This document shows positions 6,361-12,255 of a stretch of DNA of 20,170 nucleotides, piece after piece. The stretch lies in the IMG/VR virus record IMGVR_UViG_3300044995_000103, positions 1-20,170 of that record; one strand, written 5' to 3'. A program made the position numbers and the translations under genes. The notes beneath the pieces were generated by a model, which saw only the letters and a program-made list of their open reading frames with translations, was not told the DNA's origin and did not search any database. The DNA comes from a virus. The first letter of the stretch is position 1; each line of letters begins with the position of its first letter.

Positions 6361-6377
6361 TAACACATGGAGTGTTA
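6361..6377 (+). promoter_or_regulatory. Hairpin holding the Shine-Dalgarno of the downstream gene
   Basis: TAACAC (6361-6366) pairs with GTGTTA (6372-6377) around a 5-nt loop ATGGA. The Shine-Dalgarno GGAG (6369-6372) lies in the loop and first stem base, 6 nt before the ATG at 6379. Translation of that gene may depend on this structure. Confidence 0.4.
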
Positions 6378-6378
6378 C

Positions 6379-6948
6379 ATGAAAACCGTTACCGTTGAAA
6401 TTCGCGGCACTTCTCCTCTGCTGATCCATCGCTTCACGGAGCAGAACGAGGTTGAGAAGGCAACCAGGAGAGTCATTGTCGATTCGGTTAAGGATCCGCG
6501 TGAAGAAGCCAAGAAGGTCGCTTACATCGCCGATGATGGCACGTTCTACTTCTCGGCTTCGGCAATCCCGAATGCGATGAGCACGGCCGGCAGCAATCAC
6601 AAGATGAAAGGCTCCAGAAAGTCGCTGCGCTTCATCGTGCCGAGCGCCGTCCGCATCACGTCCGACACGATCACGATTCTGAACGGCGCAGGGCCAGCCA
6701 AGGATTTCGAAGTTGACGGCAGGCCAGTCACCATCCCTGCAACCAAAGGTCGTGTCATGCGCTATCGCCCGCGATTCAACGAATGGGGAGCGGTGTTTGA
6801 CTTGGTCATCAACGACAATCTACTGTCACTTGACACCGCGCACCAGCTTCTCAATGAGGCAGGTGAGCAGGTCGGCATCGGTGACTTCAGGCCCGAGAAG
6901 CGCGGTCCGTTCGGCTGCTTCCGTGTCACGCGGTTCGAAGAACAGTGA
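6379..6948 (+). CDS. Phage protein with RAMP/Cas7-like sequence features, near recombination genes
   Basis: 189 residues from the ATG at 6379, chosen because GGAG lies 6 nt upstream; an ATG at 6367 would place the start inside a hairpin loop. The N-terminal strand VTVEIRGTSPLLIHRF and the C-terminal GIGDFRPEKRGPFGCFRVTRF resemble the ends of RAMP/Cas7-type folds, where a first strand followed by Pro-Leu and a final Gly-rich G-x-F-G-x-F-x-V segment are typical. No nuclease motif is visible. Position just after recT suggests a single-strand nucleic-acid-binding role, but this is inference from weak similarity, and no specific family is certain. It follows the pentamer array and may be separately regulated. 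Confidence 0.55.
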   Translation: MKTVTVEIRGTSPLLIHRFTEQNEVEKATRRVIVDSVKDPREEAKKVAYIADDGTFYFSASAIPNAMSTAGSNHKMKGSRKSLRFIVPSAVRITSDTITILNGAGPAKDFEVDGRPVTIPATKGRVMRYRPRFNEWGAVFDLVINDNLLSLDTAHQLLNEAGEQVGIGDFRPEKRGPFGCFRVTRFEEQ

Positions 6949-6960
6949 AAGGAAAGAATC

Positions 6961-7149
6961 ATGCTCATCCGGATGGAACACGGCGGCGCACCAAAGCACA
7001 TCGAGCCGGTGCCGTACATAGCCAGGGTGCCGTCGAGGCGCGAGGCTTATGCGGCGTACTCGAAGATCGTCGATGCGCTGCCAGAGGACGCTGCCGAAGC
7101 GTTGCGCGATGAGATCAGGATTCTCTGGGACTTCGTATGGAGCAGGTAA
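6961..7149 (+). CDS. Small hypothetical phage protein
   Basis: 62 residues, beginning LIRMEHGGAPKHIEPVPY after Met, then a helical acidic C-terminal half (YSKIVDALPEDAAEALRDEI). No family recognised. An AAAGGAAAG Shine-Dalgarno precedes the ATG, and the previous gene ends 12 nt upstream. Its last 13 bases overlap the next small gene, which argues for coupled translation. Confidence 0.65.
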   Translation: MLIRMEHGGAPKHIEPVPYIARVPSRREAYAAYSKIVDALPEDAAEALRDEIRILWDFVWSR

Positions 7150-7235
7150 TCGTCTTCATGGTTGGCGCCGTGTTCGGCTTCGTGCTGTTCGCTGTGCTGG
7201 AGGTGGCTAGTCGTGGAGATGACGACGAGGAGTAA
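7137..7235 (+). CDS. Single-pass membrane micropeptide
   Basis: 32 residues: a hydrophobic segment (VIVFMVGAVFGFVLFAVLEV) followed by a short acidic tail (SRGDDDEE). The layout resembles small phage membrane peptides of the DUF3789 kind. The start overlaps the previous gene by 13 nt, and the next gene starts 2 nt after its stop. Function unknown. Confidence 0.6.
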   Translation: MEQVIVFMVGAVFGFVLFAVLEVASRGDDDEE

Positions 7236-7237
7236 AC

Positions 7238-7312
7238 ATGAAGACAATCATCATCACCGTCATTGTCATCATGGCGCTGGCCTGGTTGCTGGCGTTTTCG
7301 GGGGCTCTATGA
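7238..7312 (+). CDS. Very short hydrophobic peptide
   Basis: 24 residues, almost entirely a membrane helix (TIIITVIVIMALAWLLAF) behind Met-Lys. GAGGAG within the end of the previous gene serves as Shine-Dalgarno. Its TGA overlaps the next ATG as ATGA, which supports translation despite the small size. Function unknown. Confidence 0.5.
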   Translation: MKTIIITVIVIMALAWLLAFSGAL

Positions 7313-7404
7313 ATGGATGGAGTGCGCTGGGTTTTGCAACGGCAGTCTTCGTCGTGATCGCTGCAGGCCCGCTACTGAAGGTTTCGCGGAAATCGAGCTG
7401 GTGA
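7309..7404 (+). CDS. Short membrane peptide
   Basis: 31 residues: MNGWSALGFATAVFVVIAAG then a basic tail (LLKVSRKSSW), typical of an anchored peptide with its C-terminus in the cytoplasm. The start overlaps the previous stop (ATGA) and the stop overlaps the next GTG (GTGA). Function unknown. Confidence 0.5.
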   Translation: MNGWSALGFATAVFVVIAAGPLLKVSRKSSW

Positions 7405-7538
7405 TTGATAATCGTGTGGTGCTGAAGTTTTCTAACGAAACTTATGGGGACAGCTATGAAATTGTGGCAAGGCGCGTTGCTGATTTGATCCTTGAGGTGG
7501 CGAGCAACCCATGCTCGTTGAATGGTCTCAGGGGGTGA
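7401..7538 (+). CDS. Small hypothetical protein, GTG start
   Basis: 45 residues: VIDNRVVLKFSNETYGDSYE then a short helix and the ending NPCSLNGLRG. The GTG at 7401 overlaps the previous TGA and is chosen because the upstream frame reads through two other genes; no strong Shine-Dalgarno is visible. Base composition begins to turn AT-rich here. No family recognised. Confidence 0.45.
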   Translation: MIDNRVVLKFSNETYGDSYEIVARRVADLILEVASNPCSLNGLRG

Positions 7539-7541
7539 GCC

Positions 7542-7685
7542 ATGAGGGTATTGGATTCGTTTTTGTGGATAGTTAACCATATACCTAAAGAGAAGATTCA
7601 ATGGTTGTATGAAGATATTGATTTAGTTTTGGATTTTATTAAAGCGCACGAATGTACGTCAGAAGACCAGGGCAACAAACTATGA
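7542..7685 (+). CDS. AT-rich small hypothetical protein
   Basis: 47 residues (RVLDSFLWIVNHIPKEKIQ and so on) with aromatic and acidic residues; no family recognised. GGGGGTGAG lies just before the ATG. The gene is markedly AT-rich and uses codons such as TTT, TTA, ATA and GAT in place of the G/C-ending codons of its neighbours, which suggests a recent foreign origin. Its stop overlaps the next start (ATGA). Confidence 0.55.
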   Translation: MRVLDSFLWIVNHIPKEKIQWLYEDIDLVLDFIKAHECTSEDQGNKL

Positions 7686-8179
7686 GTCCACTGAGAATCG
7701 TTTTTCAATTCCTGTTTGAGATTCTGTGCATCCCGCTGGCCATCATCGGTGTGCCGATTGTTGTTTTGTTCGCGAAGTGGGACGATCACGAGACAGATTT
7801 TTCTGGTGGCTGTGCCCCCAACGGCCCGCCGGCGATCCGTGGCGATCTGCCCAAGTGGGCCGCCTGGTTCGGAACCTTTGACGAGCGGCTGCCTGGACGC
7901 ATGTACGAGCCGTCGGTAGCTCGCGTCTACCAGAAATACGGTCGCTATGTCTGCTCGCTGTACTGGCTGATCATCAGGAACAGGATGTTCGGTCTGATGA
8001 AGTTTCTGTTTGGGAAGCCAGCCGGTCGCGAAGAGCAGAGCGAGTTCGTCATGCACGAAGTCGGACCGTTCCTCATCGGGTGGGGAACGAAGGTCTATCG
8101 CGCCACACCGACTGCTCATTGGAGGGATGGGCCTTTCGTTCGTTGCCCGTCGGTGACGATTAGGCTGAAGCGGCGCTGA
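7682..8179 (+). CDS. Phage membrane-anchored protein of unknown function
   Basis: 165 residues. A hydrophobic N-terminus (FQFLFEILCIPLAIIGVPIV) is followed by a soluble region rich in Trp, Gly and Pro: DLPKWAAWFGTFDERLPG, then YQKYGRYVCSLYWLIIRN. I recall similar proteins (the DUF7338 type) from other tailed phages, where they are uncharacterised; this match is from memory. The ATG at 7682 overlaps the previous stop as ATGA, so it is preferred to the ATG at 7652. Confidence 0.7.
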   Translation: MSPLRIVFQFLFEILCIPLAIIGVPIVVLFAKWDDHETDFSGGCAPNGPPAIRGDLPKWAAWFGTFDERLPGRMYEPSVARVYQKYGRYVCSLYWLIIRNRMFGLMKFLFGKPAGREEQSEFVMHEVGPFLIGWGTKVYRATPTAHWRDGPFVRCPSVTIRLKRR

Positions 8180-8182
8180 TCA

Positions 8183-8211
8183 TTGCGGCGGCTCTCCATT
8201 GGATGTACTAT
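8183..8211 (+). promoter_or_regulatory. Weak candidate promoter before the lysis cassette
   Basis: TTGCGG (8183-8188), a 17-bp spacer and TACTAT (8206-8211) lie in the only gap between the upstream early genes and the lysis genes. Hexamer matches are 3/6 and 4/6, so this is tentative. Confidence 0.25.
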
Positions 8212-8241
8212 CGTCCGCATGACTCGGTCACGGAGCGCGTC

Positions 8242-8592
8242 ATGGTCGAACACCTGAGCGTCGCCAACATCATCCTGATCGTCCTTCTCCTGCTCGGCGT
8301 CTTCGTGATGTGGCGTGCCGGGAGGGACGGCACGTTCAAGTGGTCCGACATGCTGCGGGACGGCGAGGGCAAGCCGAGCGCTTCTAGGCTCGGCATCTTC
8401 GTGTCTTTGGCCGTGTCGAGCTACGTCGTCATGGTGATGGCCACGAAGATCGATTCCTTCATCACTGACGTGCTGTTCTGGTTCCTGCTTACGTGGTCTG
8501 GCACACTGATCTTCGTCAAGATCGTGGACAAGTGGGACGGAAGGACACCCTTCACACGCCATGACGATAATCGGCCAAAGTCAGGTAACTAG
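8242..8592 (+). CDS. Putative holin-like membrane protein
   Basis: 116 residues with three hydrophobic segments: about 7-24 (VANIILIVLLLLGVFVMW), 49-68 (LGIFVSLAVSSYVVMVMATK) and 74-97 (VLFWFLLTWSGTLIFVKIV). The polar C-terminus is cytoplasmic by charge. The ATG at 8242 has GGAG 6 nt upstream; an ATG at 8203 would add a polar 13-residue extension. Its end overlaps the endolysin gene by 32 nt, the usual holin position. Holins form pores in the inner membrane that set the time of lysis; the call rests on topology and context. Confidence 0.65.
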   Translation: MVEHLSVANIILIVLLLLGVFVMWRAGRDGTFKWSDMLRDGEGKPSASRLGIFVSLAVSSYVVMVMATKIDSFITDVLFWFLLTWSGTLIFVKIVDKWDGRTPFTRHDDNRPKSGN

Positions 8593-9055
8593 TAATCCCA
8601 GTCGGGACGACCAGAAAGTCTCGACTTGGTTTTCGTGGGCCGAAACGTGGCATTCTGAGCTTGCGGAACGGCACGGCATCGACAACCGTCCGCCGCAGGA
8701 CACCATTCCGGCCATCAAAGCGACTGCGGAGCGCATGGACCGAGTGAGGGAGACGCTCGGATACCCGGTACTGGTCAGCAGTTGGTATCGGTGCCTGCGC
8801 TTGAATCGATTGCTCGGCAGCAGCGATACTAGTCAGCATGTCCAGGGCCGTGCAGTGGACTTCAGGTGCCCATCATTCGGCAAGCCCGAGATGGTCTGGA
8901 AGTTCCTGCGTCAGATGCGGCAGCAGCTTGGGATTGACCAGTTGATTCTGGAGTTCGCGAACAGGCCCAGTGGGGGTTGGGTTCATGTTAGCTTCACCGA
9001 CCAGCCGCGTTACATGGCGCTAATCATTGATGAGACAGGAACGAGAGTCGCGTGA
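8561..9055 (+). CDS. Endolysin, peptidase M15 family (D-Ala-D-Ala carboxypeptidase-like)
   Basis: 164 residues. The zinc ligands and catalytic residues of the M15 family are in order: SQHVQGRAVDF with H93 and D100, QLILEF with E131, and WVHVSF with H142. The enzyme cleaves peptide bonds in peptidoglycan. No signal peptide is present, so it depends on the holin for release. The ATG at 8561 overlaps the holin gene; there is no strong Shine-Dalgarno, suggesting translational coupling. Its TGA overlaps the Rz start as GTGA. Confidence 0.9.
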   Translation: MTIIGQSQVTSNPSRDDQKVSTWFSWAETWHSELAERHGIDNRPPQDTIPAIKATAERMDRVRETLGYPVLVSSWYRCLRLNRLLGSSDTSQHVQGRAVDFRCPSFGKPEMVWKFLRQMRQQLGIDQLILEFANRPSGGWVHVSFTDQPRYMALIIDETGTRVA

Positions 9056-9561
9056 TCGAACGCATTCTCCTCAGCCAACTGCTGCAAAAAGTCCTGATTG
9101 TTGCCATCGTCGGGCTTGCCGCCTTCATCGCTGGGCACGTGCGAGGCGTCAAGGTGGAGCGCGAGAAGGCGTTGCAGCAGATGCTTGTCATTGAGCGGGC
9201 AAGGGCAGAAGCTGAAGCGGTAGCGCGGGAGCGCGAGCGGCGAATGCAGAAGGAGGCAGACAATGCGCGAGTTGAACTTAGTCAAGCCCTGGCAAAAATC
9301 GCTGAGCAGGAATCTCGTATTCGCCGTCTTAGTGCTGATGTTCGCGGGTTGCGCGACCAAATCAGTGCCTACGCCGCCGGTCCAGCCACCGGCGATTCCG
9401 TCGCCGCCTGTCGAGAGCGCGCCGTCAACCTCGGAACCCTGGTTGCCGAAGGCGCAGAACTTCTCGTCGAAGGTGCAGGGCTACTTGCAGCGTGTGCGGC
9501 AGATCACGACAGGCGATCAGCCGAAGTGACGGCTTTGCTCAGAGCATGGCCGCGGCCTTGA
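9052..9561 (+). CDS. Rz-like inner-membrane spanin subunit
   Basis: 169 residues: an N-terminal membrane anchor (about 12-30, QKVLIVAIVGLAAFIAG), a long charged periplasmic coiled-coil rich in Glu, Arg and Ala (about 33-105), and a variable C-terminus. This is the i-spanin layout; together with an outer-membrane lipoprotein it disrupts the outer membrane after the endolysin has acted. It begins with GTG overlapping the endolysin stop. The Rz1 gene is nested within it in another frame. The 3' end lies 7 bp from the convergent tail operon. Confidence 0.88.
   Translation: MIERILLSQLLQKVLIVAIVGLAAFIAGHVRGVKVEREKALQQMLVIERARAEAEAVARERERRMQKEADNARVELSQALAKIAEQESRIRRLSADVRGLRDQISAYAAGPATGDSVAACRERAVNLGTLVAEGAELLVEGAGLLAACAADHDRRSAEVTALLRAWPRP
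9263..9529 (+). CDS. Rz1-like outer-membrane lipoprotein spanin, nested in Rz
   Basis: 88 residues, fully inside the Rz gene in a different frame. A signal peptide (SRNLVFAVLVLMFAGC) ends in a lipobox with C30, followed by a proline-rich region (PTPPVQPPAIPSPPVESAP) and a short helix. These are the marks of Rz1 o-spanins. AAGGAGG lies just upstream of its ATG. Confidence 0.9.
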   Translation: MRELNLVKPWQKSLSRNLVFAVLVLMFAGCATKSVPTPPVQPPAIPSPPVESAPSTSEPWLPKAQNFSSKVQGYLQRVRQITTGDQPK

Positions 9562-9568
9562 TCCGGCG

Positions 9569-9850
9569 TCAGATCAGCAGCGTCTCCCCTGCGGCGAGCG
9601 TCCTGCGCCGCATATCAGTGCCGAGCACGATTGGTGTTCCCTCAGTCGTCGCGCGGACGCGCAGCGTCCCATCAGACATCAGCACAACAGGACGCAGCCC
9701 AGTGCCGAGTTCAGCATCGAGGATCTGCCTCACGCGGCCTCCGGATAGGATCAGCGCGCGACGATAGATCGCCGTCGTCTTGCCGAACGGCGCACTGCGC
9801 CTCCGCTGCGGACGCGGGAATAACGGCGGTGGCCGCTTAAACAGCGTCAT
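9569..9850 (-). CDS. Small hypothetical protein, last gene of the tail operon
   Basis: 93 residues. The N-terminus is basic and proline-rich (LFKRPPPLFPRPQRRR), then a beta-rich part (GTGLRPVVLMSDGTLRVRATTEG). No family recognised. It starts 3 nt after the stop of the upstream gene with only a weak GAG Shine-Dalgarno. It is the final leftward gene before the convergent lysis block. The same-strand order suggests a virion-associated or accessory role. Confidence 0.55.
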   Translation of the reverse strand: MTLFKRPPPLFPRPQRRRSAPFGKTTAIYRRALILSGGRVRQILDAELGTGLRPVVLMSDGTLRVRATTEGTPIVLGTDMRRRTLAAGETLLI

Positions 9851-9853
9851 ACA

Positions 9854-10330
9854 TCACTCGCGTTCGAGGACCCAAAGTGTGCCGCTCAGCAGAAATGCGT
9901 CCGCAGGAGCCTCCACAAGCTCGACGGTGGCCCTACGTCCTGCTGGAAGAACGATCTGCTGAAGGTCCGTGAACACCTTGTCGAACCCGGCACGAGGGTT
10001 GAAAGCCCCCGTCCAGTGGACGACGATGGTGCCGCCGCTCGCCTGGGTCGTATCGTTGACGCGAGCCGTGAAGCTCGCTGCGCCCCCACCTCCAGTAGTG
10101 TTGACCGGTGTGGCGGCCGATCCCCCACTTCCTGCAGTAGTCTGACCGCTGCGGATTCTCAGTCGCAGAAGTTCTTCCTGTGCGTCGCCAGCGTCCGCAG
10201 TTCCCCCACCGACGCCAAGCTCGAAGCCGAGCAGAACGATTGCAGTGTTACTGGGTGCGACGACAGCAAAAAGGTCCTGCGCGGCCGAGACAGATACGCC
10301 ATCGAAGCTGACTGTGTAGATGCCTGCCAT
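9854..10330 (-). CDS. Putative small virion or fibre-associated protein
   Basis: 158 residues, beta-rich and Gly/Ala/Thr-rich: GIYTVSFDGVSVSAAQDLF at the start, a glycine-rich loop (TTGGGGAASFTARVNDTTQ) in the middle, and TVELVEAPADAFLLSGTLWV at the end. It looks like a small structural protein, but I do not recognise a family. AGGAG lies 6 nt before the ATG. Neighbours on both sides are equally uncharacterised genes at the 3' end of the tail operon. Confidence 0.6.
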   Translation of the reverse strand: MAGIYTVSFDGVSVSAAQDLFAVVAPSNTAIVLLGFELGVGGGTADAGDAQEELLRLRIRSGQTTAGSGGSAATPVNTTGGGGAASFTARVNDTTQASGGTIVVHWTGAFNPRAGFDKVFTDLQQIVLPAGRRATVELVEAPADAFLLSGTLWVLERE

Positions 10331-10339
10331 GTTGTTCTC

Positions 10340-10948
10340 CTAAAAGTGCGACAGCACGCCCATTGTATGTCGCCTGCGGCGCGGGAACAGCGACTTAGTT
10401 ACAGTTGAATCAACGTCTATGTAAAAGTGTGAAAGGTTAGTTCCCGCGCCAGCTCCGCCGTTGGTCAGGCGAAGCTGCGTCGTGCTGAACGTCAGCGAAC
10501 GCGGCGTGTTGTTCGCCGGCCAGTTTGCAGCGGTGTGCTCCGTGCCGTTAGCGTCGAAGAATCGGTTTGCAGCAGACGTCGTGCCGTTGCACAACGTGGC
10601 TAGAGGCGTAGTCGTGTCGAGAATATCGACGCGGGTTGATATTGAGTAGTTTCCGTCACCGGAGGCCAACCTGACGACGTAGTTTCCGGCCGCCGGCAGG
10701 TCGATTCGGTAATACGCGCTGTTGGATTGATGGAAATGATGTCCGCGGATGCGGTCGTCATTTGATGCAACCCGGTCACGAGCGCCGCTGTCTTCTGAGA
10801 TAACCCACCCAACAGTGTTTCCTTGAGCAGTAGTGCGCGGGTAATTCGTTAAGAACCACGTTTGCTCCGGAGCCTCTCCGCTGTTAGGCGGGTAGTCTGT
10901 CGCAAACGCCAGCGTGGCCCTGAAGTTGATGCCCTGCGGAAATGCCAC
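10340..10948 (-). CDS. Putative beta-rich structural or receptor-associated protein
   Basis: 202 residues, beta-rich, with AYYRIDLPAAGNYVVRLASGD in the centre, a segment that resembles carbohydrate-binding or secreted bacterial beta-sandwich repeats. The last 12 residues are basic (FPRRRRHTMGVLSHF). The start is GTG, 6 nt after the upstream stop, with AGGAG overlapping that stop. Context suggests a virion surface protein; the similarity is too general for a firm call. Confidence 0.55.
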   Translation of the reverse strand: MAFPQGINFRATLAFATDYPPNSGEAPEQTWFLTNYPRTTAQGNTVGWVISEDSGARDRVASNDDRIRGHHFHQSNSAYYRIDLPAAGNYVVRLASGDGNYSISTRVDILDTTTPLATLCNGTTSAANRFFDANGTEHTAANWPANNTPRSLTFSTTQLRLTNGGAGAGTNLSHFYIDVDSTVTKSLFPRRRRHTMGVLSHF

Positions 10949-10954
10949 GGCGGC

Positions 10955-11371
10955 CTACTCCTGCCACAGGCTCAGCGGTGCATCAACTTGGGAAAGAACC
11001 GCATCGCAGGCTGCGATAATGTCCGCATACGACGCGCGAGGAGCCACAGCAAGTGCATCGACAGCGGCCTTCAAATCGTTGAAGAGGTACAGCACGTCGT
11101 CCTCACTGCCGCCTTGCGCTGCGAACAGCGTGCGCACGTCTTGCCATTTCGAATGCTGGCGGATTGAGGACACCCATCCGAGGCGTCTTTTGTACTGAGC
11201 CACGCAGTCTGCCAGGTAGCTTTGCAGCACTGCCAGCGGCGGCGACTGCGCCAGCGCCATAGACTTGTGCATCGCAGCGTTGTTCCGCATATCGACCTGA
11301 AGGCCGACCAGATTCTTCTGAATCTGATCAATGACGCGGTACAAATGAAGTTTTGTAATCCTAACTGTCAT
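10955..11371 (-). CDS. Hypothetical, mostly helical protein
   Basis: 138 residues, predicted mostly alpha-helical (LYRVIDQIQKNLVGLQVDM, then LAVLQSYLADCVAQYKRRL and LYLFNDLKAAVDALAVAP). No family recognised. Its ATG overlaps the cupin stop (ATGA), so the two are co-translated. It lies among tail and fibre genes, and could be a chaperone or minor structural protein. Confidence 0.6.
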   Translation of the reverse strand: MTVRITKLHLYRVIDQIQKNLVGLQVDMRNNAAMHKSMALAQSPPLAVLQSYLADCVAQYKRRLGWVSSIRQHSKWQDVRTLFAAQGGSEDDVLYLFNDLKAAVDALAVAPRASYADIIAACDAVLSQVDAPLSLWQE

Positions 11372-11724
11372 AAGTGCTCCTTGTCAGGGAAGATGCAAAG
11401 CACCTCACCAGGCTGCCCGTGCGCTTCGCGCAGAATGAACGTGTGCTGCTGCCCCTTGCCGACGAATACACGGTAGCCTGTTGGAGCAAAGTCAGGGTGA
11501 TTGCTTCGAAAGTCCTTGCTCGCTACCTGTATCGGGTCACCGCCATCGATCACACAGTCAAACCAGCCGTGCGTGATGATGGCTACGTGGTCGTAACCGT
11601 GTACGTGTAGCGGCACGCACCCGCCTTCGCGCTCTACGAGGTTGGATCGGAATTGCAGGCCGGCCTCGGACCACATCGACCACGTGCGGCCGTTTTCAGG
11701 ATCACGTTCAAACAAGGTTGCCAT
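11368..11724 (-). CDS. Cupin-domain protein
   Basis: 118 residues from the ATG at 11724, chosen for the GAGGA 6 nt upstream. It has the small beta-barrel pattern of cupins: VPLHVHGYDHVAIITHGWFD with H40, H42 and H46 as possible metal ligands, then GYRVFVGKGQQHTFILRE with H94, and a final strand (EVLCIFP). The metal-ligand histidines appear intact. Cupins have very varied functions, from sugar isomerases to storage proteins. Inside a tail-fibre operon it may modify sugars or be a virion component; neither is shown. It is coupled to the downstream gene. Confidence 0.75.
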   Translation of the reverse strand: MATLFERDPENGRTWSMWSEAGLQFRSNLVEREGGCVPLHVHGYDHVAIITHGWFDCVIDGGDPIQVASKDFRSNHPDFAPTGYRVFVGKGQQHTFILREAHGQPGEVLCIFPDKEHL

Positions 11725-11766
11725 CAAGAATCCTCAATAGATAGACAGATTCGTTGCCGCTAGGAA

Positions 11767-11841
11767 TCAACGCCAGACAAGTGATGGCTGCTTCCACACA
11801 GCCGTGCGCATTTTCGCGCTGCTGACAGCGCCAGGACGCAC
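11767..11841 (-). CDS. Possible 24-residue ORF in the gap before the cupin gene
   Basis: The GTG at 11841-11839 shares a base with the upstream stop (TAGTG) and opens a 24-codon frame (KMRTAVWKQPSLVWR at its end). No Shine-Dalgarno and no family are seen. It is the only coding candidate in the 116-bp gap between the two neighbouring genes. Confidence 0.2.
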   Translation of the reverse strand: MRPGAVSSAKMRTAVWKQPSLVWR

Positions 11842-12020
11842 TATCGCTGTGCTGTATCGGTAGTCTGCGCGGCTAACCACGCCTCCACCTCGTCCATGAG
11901 TTGGCCGAATCTAATGGTGTACAAATAGTATTCCCCGACGGGAGCTTTGGCGCGCGCCCTCCACGCTTCGAGCACGCGCTTGAGCACGTCGATTGGATCG
12001 TCATCCGGATCGAGCAGCAT
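11841..12020 (-). CDS. Small acidic helical protein
   Basis: 59 residues from the ATG at 12020 (a TTG two codons earlier is also possible): DPDDDPIDVLKRVLEAWRAR, then a Tyr-rich stretch (VGEYYLYTIRFGQLMDEVE). No family recognised. Its start overlaps the end of the upstream gene by 20 nt. The Shine-Dalgarno is weak, so translational coupling is likely. Confidence 0.5.
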   Translation of the reverse strand: MLLDPDDDPIDVLKRVLEAWRARAKAPVGEYYLYTIRFGQLMDEVEAWLAAQTTDTAQR

Positions 12021-12255
12021 ACTCAAGCATCGCCATCAATCTCGCGTTCTTCTCGACGGCGGCAGTCAGAGCGCGATCACGGTCTTGCGCGTACCGGACA
12101 AGCTCCTCGATGATCTGAGCAAGCCTCAGTGTTGCCTTGCGCTCGCTGACGTGCTTCCTCTGGACAGCACTCAGGCGAATGGACCGCGCCTCAGCGAGCG
12201 CAGTCTCGATCAGGCTGCGCGCGGTCAGTTGCGCTTCGTGCAGATCGACATCCAT
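12001..12255 (-). CDS. Small helical protein
   Basis: 84 residues starting DVDLHEAQLTARSLIETALA after Met. It is strongly helical and charged throughout (RLAQIIEELVRYAQDRDRAL), so it probably forms a coiled-coil or helical bundle. The ATG at 12255 lies inside the end of the exported-protein gene, overlapping by 31 nt; an upstream frame start would overlap much further. No family recognised. Confidence 0.55.
   Translation of the reverse strand: MDVDLHEAQLTARSLIETALAEARSIRLSAVQRKHVSERKATLRLAQIIEELVRYAQDRDRALTAAVEKNARLMAMLEYAARSG

Noticed and set aside
6181-6363. Plus-strand ORF across the pentamer array
   Set aside because: A five-base repeat read in codons gives a 15-base cycle of Gly, Arg, Ala and Trp with no protein character, and no Shine-Dalgarno is present.
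9548-9557. GGCCGCGGCC palindrome as a terminator
   Set aside because: It has no loop and no T-run, and short GC palindromes are common in high-GC coding sequence.
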